This document shows, in pieces, positions 10,498 through 21,737 of a stretch of 64,000 nt of DNA. Each line of letters opens with the position of its first letter. Within the stretch, counting starts at the first letter, position 1. Under the pieces are notes generated by a model. That model worked only from the letters and a program-made list of their open reading frames with translations, had not been told where the DNA came from and did no database searches. Source of the DNA: Rheum nobile (lineage: Eukaryota; Streptophyta; Magnoliopsida; Caryophyllales; Polygonaceae); contig WOAB01000595.1 of NCBI GenBank assembly GCA_027886185.1, positions 4,402,001-4,466,000 of the forward strand, written 5' to 3'. Both the position numbers and the translations under genes were made by a program.

Positions 10498-11577
10498 ATC
10501 AAGTATGGTGAGCTTAAGGCGATGCAGGCTCTTAGGGCTATGTTCAGGTATATTTTCTTCAATCCAAAACATCGTCATTTTGGTTCATTAGAGCCGTTAA
10601 AATGGAAAACTTGAATGTCAATAATCACTTACCATAAGAAAATATCCTAACCTTGCACCTTTCGCTCTTTCCTGTCTCTTTATCATAGGACTGCCAGACT
10701 CTGTTGTTGTTCCATCTCCTATGTACTTTGATGATGAAGGTGTTGCTCAATTTGGTACACCTCTTGCAAATCGGGTCAATGCACATCCAATCCCTTTGAC
10801 TGATATGAAGAAAAATGCTGAGGTATGCACCTGTATAGCTTCTCAAAAACAAAACTTGTTGACATAGTCACTCTTACTTATGTAGAAGTCAAGGCATAGT
10901 CCTTCGCGGTTCACTGCCTAGGACTAACTCTTCCTGTGTGCCATATTTTGAGTAAGCCGTTGAACATAACCCTATGAAATTTAAATTTCATACCAGTTAA
11001 GAAGGTGTTTAGGAAAGATTTATTTATTATGAAGGTAAGCCCTAGTTGACCTAAGCCTAATTAACACCTAGCAAAAAAGGAAGATGAAAGTTTTATCTTT
11101 TTCGGTTGTTGTGTTATCTACCATTTGTACCTCTAGCCTTACTCTTTTTGGAATCTTTTGCTGCTGATTTATGGAACCATGCTTATCTATCTAGTCATGC
11201 ACAGGATTCTTGCTTAATAAGAAAGATTGATTGCAATCAAGATGCCTTTATCTTTTGCTGGAATGCAAAAGCTATCATTTTGTTCTATATTGGTACTTAT
11301 GTGTCAATACATAGAATTTCGTTATTGAATTTCTTCTATTTCATGCTACAGATTGCTAACTCATCGACGGGACCAGATTCTTTGAATATGCTTGGTTCTA
11401 ACTCATCAAAGCAAGAGCATGACAAGCCATCTCCTGGTATGTCTGTTTGTATTGATGGACAAAGTAGTCGCTATGTGCTATGGTGAATGACAAGGCACAC
11501 GTTTTCTGTTTGTAGGTCAACAGGCCAGACCTAGAAACCGAGATAGAAAGAGTAGTGTACATGAGCAAGATATCTAA
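10498..11577 (+). pseudogene. last exons of an unidentified captured gene
   Basis: Four exon candidates with good borders are 10498-10547, 10689-10822, 11352-11436 and 11516-11577. The last three join in one frame without stops. The peptide runs from LPDSVVVPSPMYFDDEGVAQ through NRVNAHPIPLTDMKK and STGPDSLNMLGSN to RNRDRKSSVHEQDI, ending at TAA (11575-11577). Acceptors are CATAG, CTACAG and TTGTAG; donors are GTATGC and GTATGT. Frame continuity across three junctions argues that this was a real gene. The 50-bp exon is also compatible in phase. I do not recognise the protein. It could belong to the same source gene as the PPR-like exon at 9827, but the frames are not proof. Confidence 0.55.
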
Positions 11578-12039
11578 ATCTGATTTGGTACAATTTTTTT
11601 TATTGAGAGCATTGCTTGCTTAATTTTAATTAGTTGATTCTTTACCTCATTATTTATCAACTTTTTTTTTTTCTAGCTTCATGTCTCAGGAGACTCAAGC
11701 CTTGGACAAATATACCCTGAGGTGCCTGAACACCTTTTTTATTGTTAGTATAAAAAGTGTATAGTTTGACCTATCATTTTTTTTAAATGTACTTGTTGGC
11801 AAAATTTGTAATTTATACATACATTTTTTTGTATGCATAAATTCAAGTACATTTGAGAGATCTGTGCAAATAAGGTGTCTGAATATAAATTTTGGAATTT
11901 TATTATCTTTGTATGCTTAAAACTGTATGTATATGTACTGTGTTACGTTTGTATAGGCACCTAGCAAAAAACATTTCAGCAAACAAACTAACAGTGGATA
12001 TCAATATATAAAAAAAGTGAATGAGATTGCCACGAAAAT
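11578..12039. other. non-coding interior of the CACTA
   Basis: T-rich sequence after the stop codon of the captured gene, which may be its 3' UTR and flank. Nothing else is recognisable. Confidence 0.4.
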
Positions 12040-12505
12040 AAATAGGCGACCAAAAAATCAATTTGGGCAATAAAACAAAATTTTCGTGGCCCAAAGGTTT
12101 TGGGCGATAAAATGACAGTTTCGTGGCCCAAAGGTTTGGGCGATAAAAAAAAATTTTCGTGGCTTAAAGGTTTGGGCGACAAAACAAAAATTTCGTGGCC
12201 CAAAGGTTTGGGCGACGAAACAAAAATTTCATGGCCAAAGGTTTGGACGACAAAACCACATTTTCGTGGCCCAAAGGTTTGGGCAACAAAACCACAGTTT
12301 CGTGACCCAAAGGTTTGGGCGACAAAAACTATATTTTGTCGCATTTGTTTTCTTTGTGCGACAAAGTCTATTTTCGTCGCCCTAGGAAAGGACGATTCGT
12401 ATACAGCGACGGCCTCACGACAAACTCTTTTTTATCACGGAAATTTTGGACGACGAAATATTGACTTTGGACGACGAACTTTTTTGTCGCCCAAAGTGAT
12501 TTTTC
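12040..12505. repeat. CACTA right subterminal repeat block
   Basis: About ten units of a 27-30 bp motif, TTTGGGCGACAAAA then TTTCGTGGCCCAAAGG, run up to the right terminus. The same GGGCGAC core is seen at the left end, which ties the two ends to one element. The long frame through it encodes only a repeat (WPKGLGDK...) and is not a gene. Confidence 0.85.
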
Positions 12506-12516
12506 TTGTAGTGTTT

Positions 12517-14471
12517 AAACATTCCTCATTCTCCCGTTTAACCATTTAGGTTAAAATTGTTCATCCAAATCTTTAAAAAGACTAATGAACTTTTCCTCCA
12601 TCCAAATCACAAAGGACCTTAAAAAATACAACTTGACCGGTAATACTTAATTACACTAATCCCATGACATGTGAATTAGACGTTCATGCGTATCCTTTCT
12701 TTAATCCGTTCAATCATATATATAATAAATGATAGCAACTTGGATCAATTGCCACCAAAATAATAGCCACGTACAAATGCGAATTTAAAGTCAAAAGACA
12801 CTCACATCCATCATACGTACATATATATGTTTGCCACACATAAATACACACATGTATATGTTAACCATGATCAAAACAACTAGACCATACATATATATAC
12901 CATAATCAAACACATACATACAGATACGATCAATATATATATAAATATTCACCATGATCGATCACACATATATCATATAGAGAGAGAGTATGCGTACAAC
13001 GCATCATGAGACCAATAAATCCATTACCTGAAACACATCCATTCGTACCCTGCAATCATCCATATCACAGTATCGTACCACGAATGTAAGAGGTGTGCCT
13101 ATTTTGTGTGCGTCCTCTCTCCACTCATATATACATGCGTGATACATCCGGTTTGCCCATCCACACTTTTAATCCAATTTAATGGAGTCAGACACACATT
13201 TCTTTGTACCAAAATTTCTTGATACAATTCCCACATGACTTATAATATCCAAAACTTGGCCTCCATGACTCTTGTAATTCATGGAACTTGGATGTCTTCA
13301 TTCGTCCCGATCCCGCCAAAGAAATGAACAACGTCATTAAAATACGATATTCGATTGTTAGAGAGGATTGTCTCTACGTGATGAACTACAAGGGACACCG
13401 TCTTCAACACCAAAGGAATGGTAGAATCAACACCACGAAGATGAAAACAACGATCAAATCAATGGCTTGGATATTGGATTGAATCGCGTTTAAACGGTTT
13501 CCGAATATCGTATTTCGACCCTCATACCTCTCCTCCAAGGAGATCCAAAAGCCTAAAGGGTTGCACGAAATCGACATGGGGATAAGACAACCAACCCGAT
13601 CTTATTCTAGGCTCCTTGAATCAAGATCAAACCCTAGGAGATGTTTGTGTTTATGTATTTTCGACTTAGGTTACTTAGAATGGATTGATTAAGTTCGTAA
13701 CCCTTTGCCAACACCCATTGGACCCTATATATAGAGTATGGGATGTTCCATACATCTTGGAGAAAAGAAACAAAGCCTTAAAAACGGTTAAAACCGTTCC
13801 AAAGTGCACAACCGCTCAAGAGCACTTTATAACCCGGATTACTGTTGAACCGGGCTATATTCTGAAGCAGTTATTTACAACACAGGTTTTATAACCCGGT
13901 TGTAACACACCCGGGTTATAAACCTCAGCTTTCTTCAGCGCGCGAATTTAACACACACAAGACATGTCCGGGTTATATACCCTGCTTTACCATGTTATCT
14001 TATATTGATTAACATGTACATGACTTTTCCAACCCGATTAATTCTTCGGATCACATGCTCCAAACTCTACACTCAAAAATATAAATCCGGAATCAAAGTT
14101 CGTTTACATGGGTGTGCACTCCACACACTCCTAACCCACGTTCTAACGACTCGATATCCCGTTGGCAATGTGAGAGTCCCGATAATACTAAAACGAACGT
14201 CGATTTACTAAAATCATCAACAAGGCTCACACATGAATGCCCATGAAGTAGTAGAAGGGGCTCACAAGCTTAAAGGAATGACCAAGAACGTTATCCTAAA
14301 ACGTCTGCAACGTGCTTCGCCTATAAGATAAGAATAATATCTTAGCTCTCACACTCATTCGAAAGAGAGTAACGAACTGACCACTTGAGCTCTGGTCCCT
14401 GTACTCCGTTCGTACCTTTGCGCTGTAGCAATGTTTTGTACCCTTGCGCTTTGGTCCTACACCGCGAACTC
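12517..14471. other. AT-rich flank, possible degraded LTR
   Basis: No protein recognised. There are alternating purine-pyrimidine tracts (ATATATATA, 12790-12990), a GAGAGAGAG tract at about 12980, and a TATA-like CTATATATAG at 13724-13733. The minus-strand reading from there looks like a retroelement U3-R-U5, but I find no TG...CA ends or duplicate copy. Several copies of AACCCGG / CCGGGTTATA lie at 13830-13980. The right edge is the TSD AACTC of solo LTR C. Confidence 0.4.
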
Positions 14472-15261
14472 TGTAACACCCCCAACTTATTGTCGGAAAT
14501 GCCACACGCCAGTGACCTTAGACGTTACTGTCCAAATTCACCCTAGGCTTTAATCGGAACAATTATGCTTAAATAAGTATATTAAATAATGAAAGATTAA
14601 TCAGCGGAAGACATTTTAAATGAAACTCAATCTTTTATTAAAAGATCTCTCATCATATGAGAATGACGATTTTACAACAGAGTGAAATTACAGCGGAAGA
14701 CTTTTTATAATAAACCCTATTACATGACTCGTTCATAGGAATATATATTAAAGTAATACTTAATAATCTTAAAACACTGTCACATAAATCTTCAACTGCA
14801 AGCCTCTTCTTTGATTGGTTACTTCAAGTCTTCGAGGACCAACCACTGATGTGCCGTATAGGACGGATGACACCAGCCAACCATGCAAGGAATAAAACCC
14901 GGTTGGTTAGTCTAAGGAAAGACTATGTAAGGGTACAAACAGAATGGTTCAAGTGATCGTAACCGTTTACTATCACTGTCCCTCGAATAATAACCGAAGG
15001 AACGATACATAACCCGAAACTTTCACGGAATGTATAAAAGAAGGTATGCAATGAAAAGAAGATTCCAAAGGAAATGAGTCTTATAGGAAACGTATGACAA
15101 ATGTTTGGGAACGTTAAGTTTTCACACGCAAGTTTTAAAACACGACCTTGATTATTTGGGTCCACGACCAACCTCACCGCACAATGCGAATCCAGATTGG
15201 AAAGAAGACTTACTCTAACAAAAGTCCGGGCGGTTTCCACATTGTACTCCTCGCCCGAGGG
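14472..15261 (-). mobile_element. solo LTR C, left part
   Basis: Begins TGTAACACCCCCAAC and is preceded by AACTC (14467-14471). The same 5-mer follows the other end of this LTR at 35039-35043, so the two parts form one LTR split by element A. The split point is GAGGG (15257-15261). On the minus strand the LTR starts TGTAATAACCC and ends GGGGGTGTTACA, the usual ends of plant gypsy chromovirus-type LTRs. Confidence 0.85.
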
Positions 15262-17782
15262 TGTAACACCCCCAAATCTTTAGCCCATTTGGAAAGGTAT
15301 TACCGCCGGTGACCTCGGTTTCCACACCGAAGCCACCCCAGGCTTTACCATTGAAACACAATTCATAAAGAACAATTATGATACAAAATTACCATAACTT
15401 TCATTTAAAACATAGTCACGGAATTTTAACACAATTCCAAATGCGACAAAATACAGAGTTATTACAATACAGCGGAAGACTTAAAATAATTTACAAGAGT
15501 ATTGACCTCAGTAGTCAACGCCCAAAGATCGTAGCCTGATTAAAACATTTTCAAATACCGTTCATGTTCATAGTCGATCTAGCCTTCATGGATCCTCGAC
15601 TCATCTGATGTGCCGAATCAAACGGATGACACCAGCCAACCATGCAGAGAACAATTACGGTTGGTTAGTCTAATGAAAGACTATGCAAGGGTACAAAGCA
15701 GATGGTTCGAGTAGTCGTATTAGGTTAAACTCATCGCTCCTAGAATAATAACCGACGGCGATAGTCAACCACCATACTTCTACTGGAAGATATCAAAAGG
15801 CATGAACAAGAGAAGATCCTGGAGACCGAGTCTCACAACAATCAACCCAAAAGAAGACTCCAATGAATTGAGTCTTATCGGAAGTATGACAATGTTGGGG
15901 AACATAAATAATTTCATACAAGCGTTCAAAAACGACTTGATGTTTCGGTTCACGACCAACCTTACCGCTTAACGCGAATCCAGATTGGAAAGAGAACGGT
16001 ACTCTGATCAAAGTCAAGACGAGCTTTCCTAGCTGCACTATTCCCTAGCTGCACTACTCGTATGAGGTTTATTAATCATGTGCTACGACGGCACTTATCT
16101 TATTTAATTCCAAAACGCGCATCACGTTATAGGCTTTTAAATATATGTTTCTCCATGAGGGACATATATTGAGTATATGTTTCACCATGAGGGACATATA
16201 GGACATATGTTTTGCCATGAGGGACATACTCCTAAAGGGACGTATCCCAAGATTTGTAGCATCAGTTAAGTGCCACCATCTCTATACCCGAGTATAGAGA
16301 TCGGTCATGACCCACCAAATGGTTTTTGGGTTTATCACCCTTTGCACCATTAATCATTATCAAGAAACGATTGGACCTTGAATAGTCCATCGCTCCTACG
16401 AATACTCGTGCTAACTAAACAGTTCAACACAGTAATAATCATATCAAAGCCCTCCAGGCTAATATCATAAATATATATCTATAATAGCGTTGTTCTAGCA
16501 GATATACAACCTATTATAATATCATATTCTTTTCACATCATTTATCAAAACTGTTCCCAACAAAACAGTAAATCATTCCAAATTAATTAACAATCAAATC
16601 ATTGATAATTAATGGAAGTATGGAATGATAAGCAAGAGCGAACCGCCACTTGCCTGGAGTAGATTCGGTGATGAATCTAGACGAGACGACTACTGATTAT
16701 ATCCTTTCTAGAGGATATGGCCTAAGCTTCAGATAGCTCCAACGGATTACGAGTCCACACGCGATCCAGCATATGACACATTAATTAATCTCAATTAATT
16801 TGTCTGGACGAACTCAAGGAATTAAATTCAATAAATTCTTATGATCTTAAATCATAAGAATATTGATTGAATTTTCCTAAAGACAGATACGGATGAAAGG
16901 GAGTCGAAATTATACCACTCAATCGATCTCGGGTTAAATCTGGACTGGAAGCTTAAATGGGCTTCAGCCCAACAGAACTTAATTAAGTGGGATGGAGCCC
17001 ACTTGTCATCTTCTACCCCAATCTCCCCCGAAGCACGACAACAGTAACTCGACCACAACGACAACAATAGAGGCAGAGGAATCTCGTCGGGCTTTCGCCG
17101 CCTCGTCGCCGGGGAGGGAGTTCAGCAGGGCGGCGGTTGCGTGCAGCAACAACAGCAAGCACGGCGAAACGGCGGCACCGTAGCACAGAGGCGCCCTCGT
17201 CGGTGGTTCGCCGGAAGAAATTGGCGGAGCAGGGGGAGCTCACGACGCCGGCGGAAATGAAAGCGGCTCGTCGGAGGCGAAGGAGACGACGCCGGGAAAG
17301 AGCTGAACGAGCTCGGGAACGGGAGTGGTTGCCGGAGGATTTGAACGAGAGGAGATCGGAACAGGGGAGATCGAACGGGAGAGGTGTATTTTCAGCTTCT
17401 CCAGCGAGCTTCTTATATAGCTCTAGAAGGATCATCCTTGTAACCCGAGAGGAGGCGTGCCCAACCAAGCCCTCGACAGGTGCCCCGAATTCTGAGGATG
17501 GCGTGGACACACGCGGGAGTGAACACCGAGCCTGGCCTGAGAAACTTTTTGGGGAAATTGTTTTGGTATGGGTTTTTAACCCCAGAAATTATATGTTTGT
17601 ATCCAAATAAATATTCTAAGTCTCGAAAATACATCGAATGTATTTTATACCACTCAGGGAATTATTTCGGGGATGATGGATGTTACGGAAAATCCGAACA
17701 CCACTGAAAGCGAAATAATTAATTTGAACGAAGGTTGGGAAAATTACCCAAATATCCTTATTAAAAATTGAGGGATATTACA
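15262..17782 (-). repeat. element A 3' LTR
   Basis: Runs from TGTAACACCCCC to GGGATATTACA. It contains three ATATGTTT-containing repeats with CATGAGGGACATA at 16140-16230 and a GC-rich block at 17070-17370. The GC-rich block gives long frames on both strands (for example Arg-rich RRRRRRRR stretches) that I consider non-coding, since both strands and several frames are open and the sequence is part of an LTR. Confidence 0.9.
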
Positions 17783-17969
17783 TTACTACCCCCTTAAGAA
17801 AAGTTTCGACCCTGAAACTTGCATTAAACTAATGAGAAACCTGCCTCAACATCAACTTTACTATCTGAACTTAATATCCTTAATCATAACCGGCCCTTAT
17901 GCCATATCTTTATCTCACAATCTTATCTCCTACAACATACCAGGTAACAACTCTTACTACCTCCACAAG
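17783..17969 (-). promoter_or_regulatory. element A polypurine tract and 3' internal remnant
   Basis: On the minus strand the sequence next to the 3' LTR reads TTTTCTTAAGGGGGTAGTAA, a purine-rich tract in the position of the plus-strand primer. The next 70 bp (GTTTCGACCCTGAAACTTGC on the plus strand) closely match the same place in element B (20428 onward). A and B are therefore relatives at the ends recognised by replication. The stretch is cut by the insertion of element B at ACAAG (17965-17969). Confidence 0.75.
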
Positions 17970-20410
17970 TGTAACACCCCCAAATCTGAACCCATTTGGA
18001 AAGGTATTACCGCCAGTGACCTTAGTGTTCCTTACCGAGATCACCCAAGGCTTTACCGTTTGAATACAAACCATGAAATACAATGATACAAAATGATAAC
18101 TTTATTCATATAAAACATGAGTCCCGGGATTACATCCCAATCCCGAATAGGACAAACACAGAGTTTAACAAAGTACAGTGGAAGTCTTTAAATAAGGTAC
18201 AGCGGAAGTCTTTTAAATATATTACAAACAAGGATCTTGACCACAATGGTCATCTCCCAAGGATCTCAACCTGATTAAAAGAAATTATTAAAATATCCAA
18301 AAACAACTGTCGTCTTCATAGTCAATCTAGTCTCCTCATATCTTCGCTCTATCTGATGTGCCGAATCGAACGGATGATACCAGCCAACCATGCAGAGAAC
18401 AATTGCGGTTGGTTAGTCTACTGAATAGACTATGCAAGGGTACAAAGCAGAGTGGTTCGAAGCAGTCGTATTAGGTTAGACTCATCGCTTCTCGAATAAT
18501 AACCGATGACGATAGTCAACCATCATACTCCTACTGGAATAAACAAGAGGTATGCACAAGAGAAGATTCTGGAAGACTGAATCTTCACAGAAATCGACCC
18601 GAAAAGAGACTTCAAGAGATTGAGTCTTTAAGGAAATATGACAAATCTGGAACGTTTAAAGAATCAGACATCAGTGATTTAAAAGCTGACTTAGATATTT
18701 CGGTTCACGACCAACCTCACCGCTTACAGCGAATCCAGATTGGAAAGAGAACGTACTCTGATCAAAAGTCGAGACGAGCTTTCCTAGCTGCACTATTTAC
18801 TTAGCTGCACTACTCGCCAAAGATATATTAATTATGTGCACTCGGGCACTTTATCTTATTAAATTCCAAAACCCACATTACGTTATGAGCTTTTAAACAT
18901 ATGCCCTGTCACGCAGGACATACAACTAAGGAATGGACCTCACAGAATCCAAGCCTCTGGACTTATATCGAAGGAATGAACCTCACAGAGTCCAAGCCTC
19001 TACTATCGTAGGGTCTTGCTCGCCCTTTAACAGTTATAAAGAAACGAATGGACCTCTCAGAATCCAGGCGTTCCTACGAATACTCGTGCTAACTAACAGT
19101 TCGAGCACAACAATAGTTCAGGATAAATCCACATAAATGCCCTCAAGGCGAACATAAATAATAGCGTTGTTCTAACAGATATACAACCTATTAATATCAT
19201 TATTACAGTTTCCAAAATAGTTTATAAAACCAATTCCAGATAAACACAGTAATCATTCCAAATTAATTACTCAAATAAACAACTGATAATTAATGTAAAT
19301 ATGGAACGATGAGCAAGAGCGAACCGCCACTTGCCTGAATCCGCAGAGTTTGAATGAAGTCTAACGACGGGATTCCGGGCTCGACACATGGATAGATCTG
19401 GAGCACAGATTCCTTCGGATCGACCCACAAAGAAACCCTAAGTTAGATTCGACAAACAACAATACAGATCTAAGAAAGAACGAAATGAATCGAAGGAAAC
19501 GAAACCCAAACGAAGGCCACGGAAGCCAAACCACAACCGGCCAACAACCAACCACGCCGGCGGGCGCCGCCCCACTTGCGGCGGGCGCCGCCTCAGCTAC
19601 GACGGGCGCCTCCCAAATGCAGCGGGCGCCGCTCCTCACGGTTCCTCACGGAGGTGGCCACATCTTCACGGCGGTCGCCGGGATCTTCACGGCGGTCGCC
19701 GGGATCTTCACGGCGGTCGTCGGGATCTTCACGGCGGTCGCCGAGCTCAACACGGCGGTCGCCGGGCTCATCACGGCGGGCGCCGTGTTCTGGCCGGCGG
19801 TCGCTGCCTCTATCCGGCGGTCGCCGTCGCTAAACAAAAACTGAAATACGAGAGGAAAAACTCACCCTCGACGATCGATTTGGCTCGTCTTTCGCCTTGC
19901 TTGGTTTCTAGGCTTCTAAGGGCCTCCCAAGCTTCTCTTGGCCACCGGAAACGACACCAAACGAGCTCCGACGTTCGACTTGAGCTTTCCCGAAGAGCGT
20001 TTTTGAGAGTTTGAGAGCTTATGAAACTAGCCCTCTCTCTTCCTCCCAAGCCATCCTTATATAGGCAAATCCAAGGGGGAGGAAGGTGATAGGAAGCTTC
20101 CTTCCCATCCCTTGGGTAATAACTTTGCACTTTGCCTCTTGGATAAAAACCTTAGGGTAACAAACTTGTACTTTAGTGCCCATTGGATGATAACTCTTGG
20201 GCAATAATCTTAACCCCATGTTAAATATATTCGTACACGAACGAGTATTAACTCCCAAAATGCATCGACTGTATGTTATTTCACTGAGAAAAATATTACA
20301 GAGGTAGAGCACATTACAGAATGTCTCAACTATCTGAATTAAATCCGACGTATGAAACGGATACTCGGGAAAATTCCCAAAATAACCTTACAGAAATACA
20401 TGGTATCACA
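17970..20410 (-). repeat. element B 3' LTR
   Basis: Starts TGTAACACCCCCAAATCTGA and ends GGTATCACA. It aligns throughout with the copy at 25452-27924, differing in the copy number of the GC-rich tandem block (19655-19810) and scattered bases. Confidence 0.9.
19655..19815. repeat. 21-bp GC-rich tandem repeat in the B LTR
   Basis: Units of GGATCTTCACGGCGGTCGCC repeat about six times, then degenerate into CACGGCGGTCGCCGGGCTCA variants. The same array occurs in the other LTR. Frames through it (ATAVKIPATAVKIP on the minus strand) are repeat translations. Confidence 0.85.
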
Positions 20411-21248
20411 TCACCCCCCCTTAAAAGAAGTTTCGACCCCGAAACTTGCATTAAGCCAATGAGGGTCCTGCCTCAACACCAATCTTACCACTTGGATTCA
20501 ATATCCTTATTCACTTCATCCTTGAAATGGATCACAAGAGATATTACTCTTAATTCCTTAGGATATCATTCTGAAAATGATTCGCTCGTCTCGATGCTTA
20601 TAACACAACTCACTTATGAGAGATAGCTCTTAGTCTCTCCGAACATAACTCCACAAGTTCATCCTTTATCTCTTAAGGAAGCTTGGAAAAAAAACTCAGC
20701 GTATGGGATACCGCTTACCACTTTATTCCTTAGGTGTATATAGACAATTCTCTTTACTGAATCTTTAATACATCGGGATCATTGGCATATCCCCTCTTAA
20801 ACTGCAACCTTTCTTCTTAACACAACAACTCTTACAACTTAATCTTCCTCAAAGAGTTGCACCCAGCCTTATAGATGTCATACTCTATATATGAAGAAGA
20901 ATCTTAGGAATGGATTTAGATTTAAACAGCAGAGTCGACCCTGTGATTAATCATATAGGGGACGAACATCTAAGTTGCCCACAATACTCCACCACCATAA
21001 GTCCGACAGTCTTTATCCTTACTTGGCATAAGCTGTTCTCGACACTTACGAGGTTTCGTATGAACAATTAATTCGTAACGATAACGCATTCTGAAATTTC
21101 TAAAACAGGGAAACACTTCATTATCATTCAAACATTACCTTAACTGACAAAAGTTGAACAACCAGATCACGATACCACGGAGATTATCGACACACGTCGC
21201 TACTCCTTAATCTTACAGAAAGACTTGACATAAATACAACTTAATGGA
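20411..21248. other. non-coding interior of element B
   Basis: No gag or pol similarity in this 0.84 kb between the 3' LTR and the second gag tail. It begins with the purine tract. On the minus strand this is the place where integrase C-terminus, chromodomain and 3' untranslated sequence would be expected. Confidence 0.5.
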
Positions 21249-21737
21249 TCAGGGTTCTTCTCCGTTGGCTTGGCTCATTACAAAGAGTCTTTGCCCTTGG
21301 CCTGAAGACCCCATAGGCGCTTTGCCTTTATTACGAGCCATAGACTGCTCAGGAGCTGATGCCTCTGGCCTTGGGTTCTGCCCACCGCCAACATTTGACG
21401 CCTGATAAGACTGCATTGGTCCCTGACCCTTCAGTCTGCATTATGTTTTTATGTGGCCTTCTCTCCCACAATTATGACATACTCTCTTGTCCTTTTGGCA
21501 ATTAATTTTTTTTTATGCCCAACTTCACCACAGTTGTGGCACTGAATTACTCTGCTGCTCCAACCTGAGCCTCTGGCAGAGTCAGACTGAGTTGTCTCGG
21601 TCTTGGCATGACCAGACTTTTCAAACTTGGTAGGCGATGCCGGTCGTTTGAATGAACCAACCTGCGATCCTGTTGCCCATCCTTTCCCTTAACTTGCTTC
21701 TCCCGTTTATGGGCAGACTCCTCCAATGTGATCTCTG
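21249..21737 (-). pseudogene. second, partial gag C-terminus fused after integrase
   Basis: On the minus strand, after the integrase sequence, the reading switches to gag. Recognisable in shifting frames are STEITLEESAHKREKQVKG, a CHNCGEVGHKK-type zinc knuckle, a second CHNCGREGHIK knuckle and a tail GQRLFVM. The proper gag of this element shows VTLEESTRKRDSQRQVQN, CHNCGASGHKNFAC, CFGCGKEGHIQRFC and GQRLYVM in the same order, so this is a diverged second copy of the last third of gag. It ends in TGA at about 21249. It contains frameshifts, including one at an A/T run near 21510. Confidence 0.75.

Larger units (their letters stand above)
933..12513. mobile_element. CACTA (En/Spm-type) DNA transposon, non-autonomous, gene-carrying
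   Basis: The left end reads CACTACAAGAAAAACGTC and the right end is its inverse, TTTTTCTTGTAGTG, finishing at 12513. Both are flanked by the trinucleotide TTT (930-932 and 12514-12516), the 3-bp TSD expected for CACTA elements. Subterminal repeats of the type TTTGGGCGACGAAA crowd both ends. I find no TNPD/TNPA-type transposase, so the element is non-autonomous. Its interior holds exons of host genes and two younger DNA transposons. Removing those leaves about 5.4 kb. Confidence 0.9.

Noticed and set aside
12100..12549. 149-codon plus frame of WPKGLGDK repeats
   Set aside because: It is the right subterminal repeat block and crosses the transposon terminus into flanking DNA.
13722..13735. TATA-like CTATATATAG as a gene promoter
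   Set aside because: It is near-palindromic, no coding region follows on either strand, and similar AT tracts are common nearby.
17013..17610. Arg-rich and Ser-rich long frames on both strands
   Set aside because: Part of the element A LTR, GC-rich, overlapping on opposite strands, and repeated in the other LTR at 31921-32640.
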